This document shows positions 24,767-33,491 of a DNA stretch of 52,924 nucleotides, one piece after another. This DNA comes from an uncultured Olsenella sp. GTDB lineage: Bacteria > Actinomycetota > Coriobacteriia > Coriobacteriales > Atopobiaceae. Under the pieces are notes generated by a model. It saw nothing but the letters and a program-made list of their open reading frames with translations, ran no database searches and was not told where the DNA came from. The stretch covers positions 1-52,924 of the forward strand of contig UQIF01000014.1 of assembly GCA_900540955.1 (NCBI GenBank), given 5' to 3'. Position numbers and translations under genes: made by a program. The number at the start of each line of letters is the position of its first letter. The stretch's first letter is position 1.

Positions 24767-25822
24767 TTAGAAGATCACGAGGAAGAGCTTGGCGAGGACG
24801 TAGCCGATGAGGCCGCAGCCGGGGAAGGTGAAGATCCAGGTGAGGACCATCTCCTTGCAGACGCCCCAGTTGACGGAGCGGATGTCCTTGGCCGCGCCGG
24901 CGCCCATGATGGCCGCGGTCTTCGTGTGGGTAGTCGAGACGGGAAGGCCGGTGACCGTGGCGATGAACAGCGAGATCGTCGCGCTGATGGAGGCCGAGAA
25001 GCCCTGGTACTTATCGAGCTGGACCATCTCCATACCGACCTTCTTGATGATCTTCTTGCCGCCGATGGCGGTGCCAATGGCCATCGTGGCCGCGCAGAGG
25101 ACCTCGATCCACAGCGGGAAACCGCCCATCTCGCCGACGGTCTTTCCCACGGAAAGGGCGATGGCGAGCATGGCGGTCGACATGAACTTCTGGCCGTCCT
25201 GGGCGCCGTGCATGAGGGCGACGCCCGCGGCGCCGGCGATCTGCATCCTGCCAAAGAAGTTGTTCGCCTTCCTGCGATCGGCGTTCGCGCAGGCGATGGG
25301 GATGATCTTCGCGATGATCCAGCCGGCAAGGTAACCGAGGACGGTGGAAAGGACGAGGCCGTAGAGGACCTTGACCCACTCGCCCATGTTCACGCCGTCA
25401 AGGCCGCCGGAGACGGCGAGGGCCGAGCCGGTAAGGCCGGCGATGAGGGCGTGGGACTCGGAAGTCGGGATGCCGAAGATCCACGCGGCAACGCCCCAGG
25501 CAACGATGCCGACGGTCGACGCCGCGAGCGCGATCATGGCAAGGTGGGAGTCGCCGCCGAAGTCGACCATCCCCGAGATGGTGTCCGCGACCGCGGTCGA
25601 GATGAAGGTCATGGCGACGAGGCCGACGAAGTTGCAGATGACGGACATTAAGATCGCGTCGTCGATGTCCATAGAACGGGTACCGACGACCTCGGCGATG
25701 GCGTTCGCCGCGTCGGTGGCGCCGTTGACGAAGATGGTGCCCAAGATCAGCACCATAACGAGGACGAGGAAGGGGTTCGAGGCCAAAAGGCCGAAGAACT
25801 CGGAGAGGGTAATCAAGTGCAC
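24767..25822 (-). CDS. pit: Low-affinity inorganic phosphate transporter, Pit family
   Basis: Membrane phosphate (or metal-phosphate)/H+ symporter of about 351 residues. It has the duplicated Pit signature: first copy GTIFVNGATDAANAIAEVVGT, second copy GVALMHGAQDGQKFMSTAML. It also has GIPTSESHALIAG and GLPVSTTHTKTAAIMGAG. About ten hydrophobic helices fit the family. The start is uncertain: GTG 25822 gives VHLITLSEFF, while TTG 25816 has slightly better spacing to GGAAAAGAG. The frame upstream of that is not protein-like. It is followed by the DUF47 partner, so the two form a phosphate-uptake operon. Confidence 0.92.
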   Translation of the reverse strand: MHLITLSEFFGLLASNPFLVLVMVLILGTIFVNGATDAANAIAEVVGTRSMDIDDAILMSVICNFVGLVAMTFISTAVADTISGMVDFGGDSHLAMIALAASTVGIVAWGVAAWIFGIPTSESHALIAGLTGSALAVSGGLDGVNMGEWVKVLYGLVLSTVLGYLAGWIIAKIIPIACANADRRKANNFFGRMQIAGAAGVALMHGAQDGQKFMSTAMLAIALSVGKTVGEMGGFPLWIEVLCAATMAIGTAIGGKKIIKKVGMEMVQLDKYQGFSASISATISLFIATVTGLPVSTTHTKTAAIMGAGAAKDIRSVNWGVCKEMVLTWIFTFPGCGLIGYVLAKLFLVIF

Positions 25823-25923
25823 TCTTTTCCACACATGCGCTAAGAACCGCTGCGCCCCTGTACTGTCATGCCTATGTAAGCACCCGATTAGAATAGCGTA
25901 AAGATTGGGAAACATAGCCGAAC

Positions 25924-25970
25924 GTAAGCTGAAGCGGCCTTTGTAAGGGAAAGGCTTACATTCAGCTTAC
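25924..25970. repeat. Hairpin between pit and the acyltransferase gene
   Basis: Outer arms GTAAGCTGAA (25924-25933) and TTCAGCTTAC (25961-25970) enclose an inner GCCTTT/AAAGGC stem. It lies between divergent genes, so an operator role is as likely as termination. Confidence 0.6.
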
Positions 25971-26061
25971 AAACCTCATCGGAGCGCGGGGGCGATCCCG
26001 AGCGGGATCGCTGCCGTATACTCGAGTTCTCGCAAAGAAGGACTTCAGGGCAGGAGCAGGG

Positions 26062-27213
26062 GTGACGTCGAGAAAAACCGCGAGGGAACCGAGGGTTGAG
26101 GCGCTGCGTCTGGTCGCGGCCGCGTCCATCGCCGTGTTCCACACCTTCATGCCGTGGTTTTACGAGCTCACGCACTCTTATGGCCTGGGCGCCTACATCG
26201 TCGACAACCCCGTGGCCACCCCCCTGCTCGGTTTCTTCAACCTGCTCGGGGCGTTCGGGAACAACGTGTTCTTCTTTATATCGGGGCTGTTCCTGGTGCC
26301 GGCGGCGGCGCGGGCGAGCTTACAGGACGGCTATTGGGCCGCGCAGCGCGCGAAGAGCGCGACACGCGTCAAGCAGATGCTGGCAACGGTCGTCCTCTAC
26401 CTCACGCTGATTCTCGCCGTGAGCGCCCTCGCCGTGCCCATTGAGGGCGTGTCGCTCGACAAGCTGCCCTCTTTGCTCGTCTGGCTCGAGTTCATCTGGG
26501 TCTACCTTGCGCTCACGGCGCTCGCCCCCGTTATCGGCTGGGTGTGGGCGCGTCTTCGGCACCCGAAGGCAATCGCGGCCGCAATCATCGCCACAGTGTT
26601 CGCCGTCAACGCCTACATAGCTTTCTTTGACATGGGGGATTTGGACCGGGACCTGCTCGACTGGCGCAAGCTCATGAGCGCGGTCACGTACTTCGCCGCG
26701 TTCGTCGGCGGGGCGGCCCTTGCCGACGTGCGGCTTCGCCCGGGGGCGGCCGCGGCGTTGCTGGCAGCGGCAATCGGCGTGTCGCTCGGAGTGGAGTGCA
26801 AGCTTGGCTGGTCGCGCGAGCTTTTGCTCATGTACGCCACGTCGTACAAGTCGACCTCGGCGCTGTCGTTCGCCATGGCGGCGGCCGCGGTGCTCTTTGC
26901 GCGCAGAAACGACAGAAAGAAGGGCGCGGGGCTCGAGCCGGCAACGCGCTTCTCGCCGAGCATCCTCGGGTTCTATATCCTTCAGTCGTTCACCTCGCCG
27001 CTGTGGCAGCCGGCGTTCAGGGAGCTGCTCGAGGAGGTCTACCTCATGCCCCAGACCACCTCATGCGAGATGCTCGCGGCAGGCGTGGGCCTCTCCCTCG
27101 CGCTGCTCGCGGGCCTGCTCGTCTTCGACCGCGTATTCCGCTTGCGACTGTTTGCGGCCATCGACAGGCACAAAGAAGCGCGGGCGTCTTTGGCTCGCCC
27201 GCGCTCAAAGTAG
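26062..27213 (+). CDS. Acyltransferase 3 family membrane protein
   Basis: Integral membrane acyltransferase of 383 residues (OafA/NodX-like fold, PF01757). The catalytic-type His is in RLVAAASIAVFHTFMPWF (~17-34), after the usual N-terminal Arg-Glu-X-EALR motif. About ten hydrophobic helices follow. Such proteins O-acylate extracellular polysaccharides, teichoic acids or lipids; the acceptor is unknown. The start is GTG 26062 behind AGGAGCAGGG. A 10-bp perfect hairpin is embedded in its last codons and probably terminates the transcript against the convergent dacA-like gene 15 bases away. Confidence 0.82.
   Translation: MTSRKTAREPRVEALRLVAAASIAVFHTFMPWFYELTHSYGLGAYIVDNPVATPLLGFFNLLGAFGNNVFFFISGLFLVPAAARASLQDGYWAAQRAKSATRVKQMLATVVLYLTLILAVSALAVPIEGVSLDKLPSLLVWLEFIWVYLALTALAPVIGWVWARLRHPKAIAAAIIATVFAVNAYIAFFDMGDLDRDLLDWRKLMSAVTYFAAFVGGAALADVRLRPGAAAALLAAAIGVSLGVECKLGWSRELLLMYATSYKSTSALSFAMAAAAVLFARRNDRKKGAGLEPATRFSPSILGFYILQSFTSPLWQPAFRELLEEVYLMPQTTSCEMLAAGVGLSLALLAGLLVFDRVFRLRLFAAIDRHKEARASLARPRSK
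27177..27205. terminator. Hairpin embedded in the 3' end of the acyltransferase gene
   Basis: AGCGCGGGCG (27177-27186) pairs perfectly with CGCCCGCGCT (27196-27205). It overlaps the last codons of the acyltransferase gene and lies just past the convergent carboxypeptidase stop. Confidence 0.5.
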
Positions 27214-27228
27214 GTCATCGACCGCCGA

Positions 27229-28632
27229 TCAGGACTTGAAGTGCTTGCCGGAGGCGGCTTTTTTGGGCTGCTTGCCGGAGGCTGCGCCCTTCCGCCTGCG
27301 AACGAACGCGACGATAAGGACGATCAGCGCGACAACCGCGACCGCGGCGCCGACAACGATCGCGAGGTTCGCGGGCACGGAGAGCCAATCCCGAACGAAC
27401 AGCACCGGCGACCAGGCAAGCGACGCCTCTGCGGCCAAGGCAACGGTTCCGAGCTCGCGACCCTCATAGGACACGCTCGCCTGCCCGAGGGAATCGCCCT
27501 TCTTTACAGGAGCCGTGAGCGCGTCGGGAAGGTCTGCCGCAATCGTGAGGTCGTCCAGCGTGAGGCCCGTCGGCACGAATGCCGCGATATCGCCGTCGGC
27601 GACGGCTCCGACCGAGGTCCCGTCCTCGGAAAGCCGTACGGCCACGCGGCCGAGCTCGTCGCCGCCCGCGACCACAGTCGTGTTCTCCCAGGCGTCGAAG
27701 CCCCAGTTGATGAGGTCGCGCATGCCGTAGAAGTTCGAGGTCGGCTCGCCGTAGCCGGCGTCGTTGGCGCCCCCCAGCGTGACGGCGGCGAGGTGGCGGC
27801 CGTCCTTCTGGGCGCTGGCCACGAGGCACTTGCCGCCCTCCAGCGTGTAGCCCGTCTTTCCCGCGGTCACAAGGCTGCCCGCATACGCGTCGCTTGCAGG
27901 GTCGATGAGGAAGTCCGTGGTCTCGAGCTCGCGCGCCGGGTTCTTGTTCGTCACGGGCAGCTCCCACGTCGCGCTGCCGGCGATCTCGCAGAACGTAGGA
28001 TCTTCCAGCGCCGCCTCAAAGATGCGGCAGAGGTCGCGCGCGGTGGTGTAGTGGTCGTCATCGTGCAGGCCGCAGGGGTTTGCGAAGTGCGTGTCCTTGC
28101 AGCCGAGCTCAGCGGCCTTCTGGTTCATGAGGTCGACGAAGCCCTGCCAGGTCCCGCCCACATGGCGGGCGAGCACGTACGCAGCGTCGTTGCCGGACGG
28201 AAGCAGCAGGCAGGCCAGCAGGTCCTTCACCGTTATCTGCTCGTCGGCCTTGATGCCGCTCATCATGCTGTCCTCGCTGAGCTGCGAGAAATCGTCTGCC
28301 TGGACCGTGACCACATCGTCGAGGCTCGCGCGCTCGAGCACGAGCAGCGCGGTCATGATCTTGGTCGTCGAGGCCGGGAAGCGGCGCGCGTCGGCGTCCT
28401 TGGCAAGAAGCACCTGGCCGTTGTCGCGGTCGACCAAAAACGCCGCCGGGGTGTTCGTCTCGGGTGCTGTGGTGGGGTTCGCCAGCTCCTCGCCGTCAAC
28501 CGACGCCTGCAGGGGCGCCGCCACGTCCGCGGCGATCGCCGCCGCCGGCGCCGCGAGCGCGACCATAAGCGCACAGGCCGCAGTTGCAGCCGCGCACCCG
28601 AGTTTCTTTGCAATTCCACCGTAGAGCCTCAT
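27229..28632 (-). CDS. D-alanyl-D-alanine carboxypeptidase (penicillin-binding protein, DacA-like)
   Basis: Secreted, membrane-anchored serine DD-carboxypeptidase of 467 residues that trims the terminal D-Ala of peptidoglycan stem peptides. A signal peptide occupies ~1-35. The active-site motifs of the S11 family are present: Ser88-Thr-Thr-Lys91 (PASTTKIM), SGN 146-148 (LPSGNDAAY) and KTG 259-261 (AGKTGYT). A beta-rich domain follows (~330-400), then a membrane helix (LAIVVGAAVAVVALIVLIVAFV) and a basic tail. The tail carries a duplicated AASGKxxKK-like segment. Confidence 0.93.
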   Translation of the reverse strand: MRLYGGIAKKLGCAAATAACALMVALAAPAAAIAADVAAPLQASVDGEELANPTTAPETNTPAAFLVDRDNGQVLLAKDADARRFPASTTKIMTALLVLERASLDDVVTVQADDFSQLSEDSMMSGIKADEQITVKDLLACLLLPSGNDAAYVLARHVGGTWQGFVDLMNQKAAELGCKDTHFANPCGLHDDDHYTTARDLCRIFEAALEDPTFCEIAGSATWELPVTNKNPARELETTDFLIDPASDAYAGSLVTAGKTGYTLEGGKCLVASAQKDGRHLAAVTLGGANDAGYGEPTSNFYGMRDLINWGFDAWENTTVVAGGDELGRVAVRLSEDGTSVGAVADGDIAAFVPTGLTLDDLTIAADLPDALTAPVKKGDSLGQASVSYEGRELGTVALAAEASLAWSPVLFVRDWLSVPANLAIVVGAAVAVVALIVLIVAFVRRRKGAASGKQPKKAASGKHFKS

Positions 28633-28842
28633 ACCCCGCCCTTCTTTCCAAGTCGTCCGCCCTCGAGTCTACGACACGGCACAGAAGAATCCGCGCCGGC
28701 GCGAAATCCACGGGCTTTAACCATGTACCCCGGCCGCGCGACGGCGCCCCGGCCCGCGCAAGAAAAGTTGAGCATACTAACGCCCGACGAGCGCTTTCAT
28801 CGCTAGGATAGTAACGACATTCCCGATCACGAAGGAGCAGCA

Positions 28843-29817
28843 ATGTCGCAGCAGTTCCATGAGTTGATTTTCCTCGAGCCGGTCTTCCATGAGAAGATTT
28901 GGGGTGGACGCGAGCTCGCGGACGACTGGGGCTACAAGATCCCCGACGGTCCGATCGGCGAGTGCTGGGCCATCTCGGCGCATCCCAACGGCGATTGTAA
29001 GGTCGCAGGCGGCACGTTCGACGGCAAGTACCTTTCGGAGGTTTGGGAGAACCACCGCGAGGTCTTCGGCGCCGTCCCCGACGGCCGCGGCGGCGAGGCC
29101 GAGCAGTTCCCCCTGCTCATCAAGATCATCGACGCCAAGGATGACCTCTCGGTCCAGGTCCACCCCGACGACGAGTACGCCGAGAAGAACGAGAACGGCT
29201 CGCTGGGCAAGAAGGAATGCTGGTACGTCCTCGGCTGCAAGGAGGGCGGCACCATCGTCGTCGGCCAGAAGGCCAAGGACGCCGTCGAGTTCCAGCAGAT
29301 GGTCAACGAGGGCCGCTGGTCCGACCTTCTCAACGAGGTTCCCATCCACAAGGGCGACTTCTTCCAGATCGACCCCGGCACCATCCACGCCATCAAGGGC
29401 GGCACGGTCATCCTCGAGACCCAACAGTCCAGCGACGTAACCTACCGCGTCTACGACTACGACCGTAAGCAGGCCGACGGCACCACCCGCCCGCTGCACA
29501 TCAAGCAGAGCATCGAGTGCGTGGACTTCGACCAGGAGCCGATTCAGTCCGGTGCCGTGACCACCCCGATCATCGGCGGCATCCAGCACCTCGCCGACAC
29601 CGACCGTTACCTCGTCGACCTCATTCACGTCGATGGCGAGAAGGTCTTCTCGGCAATCCCGACGTTCCGCTGCGTGAGCGTCATCGAGGGCGAAGGCACC
29701 GTCGCCGGTGTCGAGGTCAAGCGCGGGACGCATTTCATCATCCCCGCGGCGTTCGGCGACGTCGACTGCTCCGGCACGATGAAACTCATCGTGAGCCGCG
29801 TCCCCACCTCGCTGTAG
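28843..29817 (+). CDS. manA: Mannose-6-phosphate isomerase, class I
   Basis: Zinc-dependent isomerase of 324 residues (mannose-6-phosphate to fructose-6-phosphate). The canonical core is PLLIKIIDAKDDLSVQVHPDDEYA (~90-113), with metal-binding QVHPDD (His107) and, later, QIDPGTIHAIKGG. It is the short type found in Gram-positives. It is the canonical paralogue compared with the divergent copy in the PTS operon (14825-15784). ATG 28843 follows AAGGAG. The gene is monocistronic, and a strong terminator follows. Confidence 0.93.
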   Translation: MSQQFHELIFLEPVFHEKIWGGRELADDWGYKIPDGPIGECWAISAHPNGDCKVAGGTFDGKYLSEVWENHREVFGAVPDGRGGEAEQFPLLIKIIDAKDDLSVQVHPDDEYAEKNENGSLGKKECWYVLGCKEGGTIVVGQKAKDAVEFQQMVNEGRWSDLLNEVPIHKGDFFQIDPGTIHAIKGGTVILETQQSSDVTYRVYDYDRKQADGTTRPLHIKQSIECVDFDQEPIQSGAVTTPIIGGIQHLADTDRYLVDLIHVDGEKVFSAIPTFRCVSVIEGEGTVAGVEVKRGTHFIIPAAFGDVDCSGTMKLIVSRVPTSL

Positions 29818-29853
29818 GCGGCGCGAAACGCCGAGTACCCCATAGAAGCGCAA

Positions 29854-29893
29854 GCGCCCGTCGGAATGGAATCGCCGGCGGGCGCCCTTTTTT
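29854..29893 (+). terminator. Rho-independent terminator of manA
   Basis: GC-rich stem (GCGCCCGTCGG with CCGGCGGGCGC, near-perfect) followed by CCTTTTTT. Confidence 0.85.
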
Positions 29894-29910
29894 GGCGCGG
29901 TGACGGGAGA

Positions 29911-29944
29911 AAAACGGTCGGCCTCCCAACTGGGAAGCCGACCG
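29911..29944 (-). terminator. Rho-independent terminator of the coiled-coil wall-protein pair
   Basis: CGGTCGGC.. (from 29915) pairs with ..GCCGACCG (to 29944). On the minus strand the stem is followed by TTTTT. Confidence 0.82.
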
Positions 29945-29976
29945 CCTGAGTCGCCTATAAGCCTATAAAAAGTGCC

Positions 29977-31002
29977 CTACAGGAAGCGGTACTGAACCGC
30001 ACGGACGCCCCAGTCGTAGCAGCTGGAGAAGCCGAACGCCTTCCAGCAGCCGCCGGCGAGGTCGAGGACACGGCCGTAGCTCGCAAAGCCGCCCGTATCG
30101 GTAACGGTTGCAGTGATGGTCTTTCCGCCGTAGCGAATCTCGACCGTGCGGCCGAGGAGATAGCGCTGGCTCGCGGGGACGGCGACGGTCACGGAGTCGC
30201 TCGTGAGGATGGCGCCGGACGCCGTGGCGGATCCGCCGGTGTTGTTGTCCACGTCGTAGCCGGAGGCCAGGCCGCACATCCACTCGCCGTCGGTCTCGAC
30301 GTCCTGGGACGCGGAGGAATCGGACTTGGTCGCAGAGTCGCCGCCGGATGCGCCCTGCTGCTCAGCGCCCTGTTGCTCAGTGCTCTGCTGCCCCGCGCCC
30401 TGCTGCTCGGCGCCCTGCTGCTGCGCGGCCGCCTGGCGCACCTGGGCCGCCTGCTGAGCAGCCATCTGGGCCTCGTACTGATCGCGGGCGTCGTTGGCCT
30501 CGGTCAGGGACGCAAGGGCGCTCTGCACCTCGCTGTCAACCTGCGCCTTCTGGGATGCAAGCGCGCTTTGGACCTGCTCGAGCTCGTCGGTGGCCTGCGC
30601 GAGGTCCTCAACGGCGGCGTTGTTGTGGGATGTGATCTTCTCGAGGTACTGCAGGGTGGAGATGACCTCGTTGAAATCCTCGCTCGAGAGCAAAAGCTGA
30701 ATGAGGTCGCCGCTGCCGGCCTGCATCTTGTAAGAAACCCTCAGGGACTTGGCGGCGGCGTCCTTCTTTGCCGGGAGCTCCTCCTCGATCTGGGCGAGGC
30801 GCGTCTCGTTGGCGTTGATCTGCTCCTGGAGCTCATTCGCATGCGCGACAGCGGTGTTGTAGGCACCGTTGCTCTCGTCGATGCGGGCCTGGAGCTCACT
30901 GAGCGAGGTGGCCCGTGCGACGCCGGGCATCGCAAGGGTAAGGGCGAGGGCGGCGGTCAGGCCGGCGCGGACGGCAAAGCTCTTTTGTGCATGTAAAATC
31001 AT
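29977..31002 (-). CDS. Secreted coiled-coil protein with C-terminal 3D/RlpA-like domain
   Basis: Probable wall-active protein of 341 residues. A signal peptide (MILHAQKSFAVRAGLTAALALTLAMPGVARA, cleaved near 31) precedes a PcsB-like coiled coil (~32-190) containing KMQAGSGDLIQLLLSSEDFNEVISTLQYLEKI. A Gln-rich linker with imperfect QQGAEQQGAGQQ repeats (~195-225) follows. The C-terminal ~95 residues resemble the 3D/double-psi beta-barrel fold of lytic transglycosylase-like proteins (TASGAILTSDSVTVAVP, VTDTGGFASYGRVLDLA). The ATG overlaps the stop of the upstream gene by one base (TAATG), so both are co-translated. It shares its coiled coil with 31002-32105 and 3573-4799. Confidence 0.83.
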   Translation of the reverse strand: MILHAQKSFAVRAGLTAALALTLAMPGVARATSLSELQARIDESNGAYNTAVAHANELQEQINANETRLAQIEEELPAKKDAAAKSLRVSYKMQAGSGDLIQLLLSSEDFNEVISTLQYLEKITSHNNAAVEDLAQATDELEQVQSALASQKAQVDSEVQSALASLTEANDARDQYEAQMAAQQAAQVRQAAAQQQGAEQQGAGQQSTEQQGAEQQGASGGDSATKSDSSASQDVETDGEWMCGLASGYDVDNNTGGSATASGAILTSDSVTVAVPASQRYLLGRTVEIRYGGKTITATVTDTGGFASYGRVLDLAGGCWKAFGFSSCYDWGVRAVQYRFL

Positions 31003-32105
31003 TAGATGCGGTTCATCTCCGAAAGGACCGAGGCGTACCATGCCTGCCAGGTGGGCGGGCAGTATTTCTGGGCGGCTGCCACGCTGAGCTGGCCTCCGTA
31101 GCCCGCCGCCAGGCCGGCGACGTGGTCGCGGATGGCGGTGTCCCAGTCAGGCCAGCTGACGTTGCCCCAGCCCCAAGCGTTGTGGGGACGGAAGCACACG
31201 GCGCCCTTTGAGCTCTCGACGCAGCTGATGGCAGGCGAGAACCTCGGGTCGACGCCGTAATCCCACGCCGCCTCGGCGAAGGTCTGGCCGTGGCCGGCTA
31301 GGGGCGATCCCGCGAGGTACGCGTCGATGCGCGGGGTCCAATTGTTTACAAAGTTATCCTTCTCCGACCACTCGACGGTACCAGAGTTGGTGTTTTCGGG
31401 CACCTTGACCTCGGTGGTGGTGCCGGAGTTGGTGGTAAAGGTGGGAGTCTGGTTGCCGGAGTTGGTCTCCTGCTCCTCGGCTTCCTTGCGCGCGGCCTCG
31501 ATGGCCTCGCGGGCAGCCTGCTCTTCGGCCGCCGCCTGCGCCGCGCGCTCGGCCTCAAGCTGCTGACGGGCCGAGACGGCATCGTCCATTGCCTGCTTGG
31601 CGCTTTCCGCGTCGGCCTCGGCCTGGGCCTTCTCGGAGTTTAGGGCCTCGCGAGTCTGGTCGAGCTCGGTGCTCATGCTCACGAGCTCGTCGATGGCGGC
31701 GTTGTTATGCTCGGCCACCGTGTCGAGGTATCGGATGTTGGTGATGACCTCGTTGAAGTCAGAGCTGGAAAGGATCAGGTCGATAAGGCCATTGGTGCCT
31801 TGGTGCATCTTATAGATGGCGCGGATCGACTCGGCGGCCGCCAGCTTTTTTCCGGGAAGCTCGGCTTCGATCTGGGCGATGCGCTCCTCGTTGGCGTCGA
31901 TCTTTGCCTGGAGCTCGGCGACGCGCTGCTGCGCCTCGTCGTAGGCGGTGCCGCTCTCCTCGATACGCTGCTGGAGCGCCTCGTCGGTCTCGGCAAGGGC
32001 CACCTTCGGGCTCGCTGCCAGCGTAAAGCTCGTGGTAGAGGCTACGGCGAGCGCGAGAGGAAGCGCCATGAGGCGGGCGACCGGCATGTGTTTTGCGTCA
32101 GACAA
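31002..32105 (-). CDS. Secreted coiled-coil protein with C-terminal lysozyme-like domain
   Basis: Probable peptidoglycan hydrolase of ~367 residues. The start is uncertain: TTG 32105 has GAAGG in place, while ATG 32087 is the first Met with no clear ribosome site. A signal peptide ends near ALA-ET. The coiled coil contains YKMHQGTNGLIDLILSSSDFNEVITNIRYLDTV, very close to the same block in the next gene. After a Thr/Asn-rich linker, the C-terminal ~105 residues look lysozyme/transglycosylase-like: FAEAAWDYGVDPRFSPAISCVESSKG with a candidate catalytic Glu, then HNAWGWGNVSWPDW. It is coupled by TAATG to the 3D-domain gene. Confidence 0.82.
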   Translation of the reverse strand: MSDAKHMPVARLMALPLALAVASTTSFTLAASPKVALAETDEALQQRIEESGTAYDEAQQRVAELQAKIDANEERIAQIEAELPGKKLAAAESIRAIYKMHQGTNGLIDLILSSSDFNEVITNIRYLDTVAEHNNAAIDELVSMSTELDQTREALNSEKAQAEADAESAKQAMDDAVSARQQLEAERAAQAAAEEQAAREAIEAARKEAEEQETNSGNQTPTFTTNSGTTTEVKVPENTNSGTVEWSEKDNFVNNWTPRIDAYLAGSPLAGHGQTFAEAAWDYGVDPRFSPAISCVESSKGAVCFRPHNAWGWGNVSWPDWDTAIRDHVAGLAAGYGGQLSVAAAQKYCPPTWQAWYASVLSEMNRI

Positions 32106-32159
32106 GCGTTGGCCTTCGTGTCCGGGATCCCAGAATAGAGCCGGGCTTTCGGTAAAAAC

Positions 32160-32199
32160 TAACCCTAACACTATACCTTTACTTGAGGGTTAACACTAT
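32160..32199. promoter_or_regulatory. Paired repeats in the divergent uppP / wall-hydrolase control region
   Basis: TAACCCT (32160-32166) and AGGGTTA (32186-32192) form an inverted repeat, and TAACACTAT is repeated directly at 32166-32174 and 32191-32199, 25 bases apart. A TATAGT is present on the minus strand within it. It looks like a regulator site serving the wall-protein operon, uppP, or both. Confidence 0.45.
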
Positions 32200-32335
32200 T
32201 TATCCACCTGCGCGTGCCGCCAACGGGGATTATGCGCCTGTGGGCGTGGTTTTTCGCTGCCTTCGCCCCGACGCCGACGTAAAGGCATCCCCCGCTGCCG
32301 CAAAGTGGATGGGCACTCAACCACAAGGAGGAGTT

Positions 32336-33283
32336 TTGGACTTCATCGAGCTCATTAAGGCCGCCGTCTTCGGCGTCGTCGAGGGCATCACCGAATGGCT
32401 GCCCGTCTCGTCGACCGGCCACATGCTGCTGCTCAATCAGTTTCTGACCATGAACGTGTCGGACGACTTCTGGAACATGTTCCTCGTCGTCATCCAGCTC
32501 GGCGCCATTCTGGCGGTCTGCGTGATCTTCTTCCGCCAGCTCAATCCCTTCTCGCCGAGCAAGACGGGCTTCGAGAAGCGCCAGACCTGGGCACTGTGGG
32601 GAAAGACCGTCGTGGCCTGCATCCCCGCCGCCGTCATCGGCATCCCGCTCGACGACTGGATGGAGGAGCACCTCGGGAGCCCCTTCGTCGTGGCCGCGGC
32701 GCTCATCGCCTACGGCATCGCCTTCATCGTGATCGAGAACGCGCGCGAGGAGAAGGCCTCGTCATCGCTGCCCGGCACGGGCACCGGCCAGCTGCGCCCG
32801 GCGCCCAAGCACTTCGCCGTGACGGCGACGACCGCCGAGATCGCAACCCGCTCCGAGCTCGCCGACGCCGACGCGCGCATCCAGGACGTCCATGAGCTCG
32901 ATTGGAAGACCGCCATCGGCATCGGCCTTTTCCAGGTGCTCTCGATGGTCCCCGGCACTTCTCGCTCCGGCTCCACCATCATCGGCGGCCTTCTGCTCGG
33001 CTGCTCCCGCACGGCGGTCGCCGAGTTCACGTTCTACCTCGCGATTCCCGTGATGTTCGGCGCCTCGGGCCTGCGCCTGGTCAAGTTCTTCCTCAAGGGC
33101 AACGCCTTCGCCGCCGGCGAGACGGCCATCCTGCTCGTTGGCTGCGTCGTGGCGTTCGTCGTCTCGCTGATTGTGGTCCGCTTCCTCATGAGCTTCATCC
33201 GCAAGCACGACTTCAAGCCGTTCGGCTGGTATCGCATCGTCCTCGGCGTCGTCGTCATCGTGTACTTCGCGCTCCTCGCGTAG
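32336..33283 (+). CDS. uppP: Undecaprenyl-diphosphate phosphatase
   Basis: Membrane phosphatase (UppP/BacA) of 315 residues that recycles the lipid carrier for cell-wall synthesis and gives some bacitracin tolerance. TTG 32336 is the start: AAGGAGGAG sits immediately upstream and LDFIELIKAAVFGVVEGITEWLPVSSTGHM is the family N-terminus; the frame before it is not protein-like. The second motif is VPGTSRSGSTIIGGLLLG. A ~55-residue polar insert (NAREEKASSSLPGTGTG... to HELDWKTA) separates the two halves, as in other actinobacterial forms. It is divergent from the wall-hydrolase operon, which fits a shared control region. Confidence 0.94.
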   Translation: MDFIELIKAAVFGVVEGITEWLPVSSTGHMLLLNQFLTMNVSDDFWNMFLVVIQLGAILAVCVIFFRQLNPFSPSKTGFEKRQTWALWGKTVVACIPAAVIGIPLDDWMEEHLGSPFVVAAALIAYGIAFIVIENAREEKASSSLPGTGTGQLRPAPKHFAVTATTAEIATRSELADADARIQDVHELDWKTAIGIGLFQVLSMVPGTSRSGSTIIGGLLLGCSRTAVAEFTFYLAIPVMFGASGLRLVKFFLKGNAFAAGETAILLVGCVVAFVVSLIVVRFLMSFIRKHDFKPFGWYRIVLGVVVIVYFALLA

Positions 33284-33343
33284 AGGCGATCCGAGCGCAC
33301 TTCTTTCAAGCGGCGCACTTCTTTCTATCTGTCTGTACGCGCA

Positions 33344-33411
33344 AGCTCCCTCCTGTTTGACCCATTTTTGCCCCTTTAGAGGCGCGTAAATGGGTCAAAC
33401 AGGAGGGAGCT
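33344..33411. repeat. 68-bp palindrome (GAGCTCCCTCC family), copy left of orphan nuclease 2
   Basis: Perfect 24-bp inverted repeat (33344-33367 with 33388-33411, core CCTCCTGTTTGACCCA) and 20-base centre, followed by TCTTTTATT. It also looks like the uppP terminator. A related copy in the same orientation lies on the other side of the nuclease gene (34537-34605), and a third, more diverged one at 42646-42723. Confidence 0.9.
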
Positions 33412-33491
33412 CTTTTATTCCGCGCCCACGGGTTTCAAAGGCGGCCTCGCTGGGGAGAATTACCCTCACCGCTTCGGGGAGGGAGGGCATC

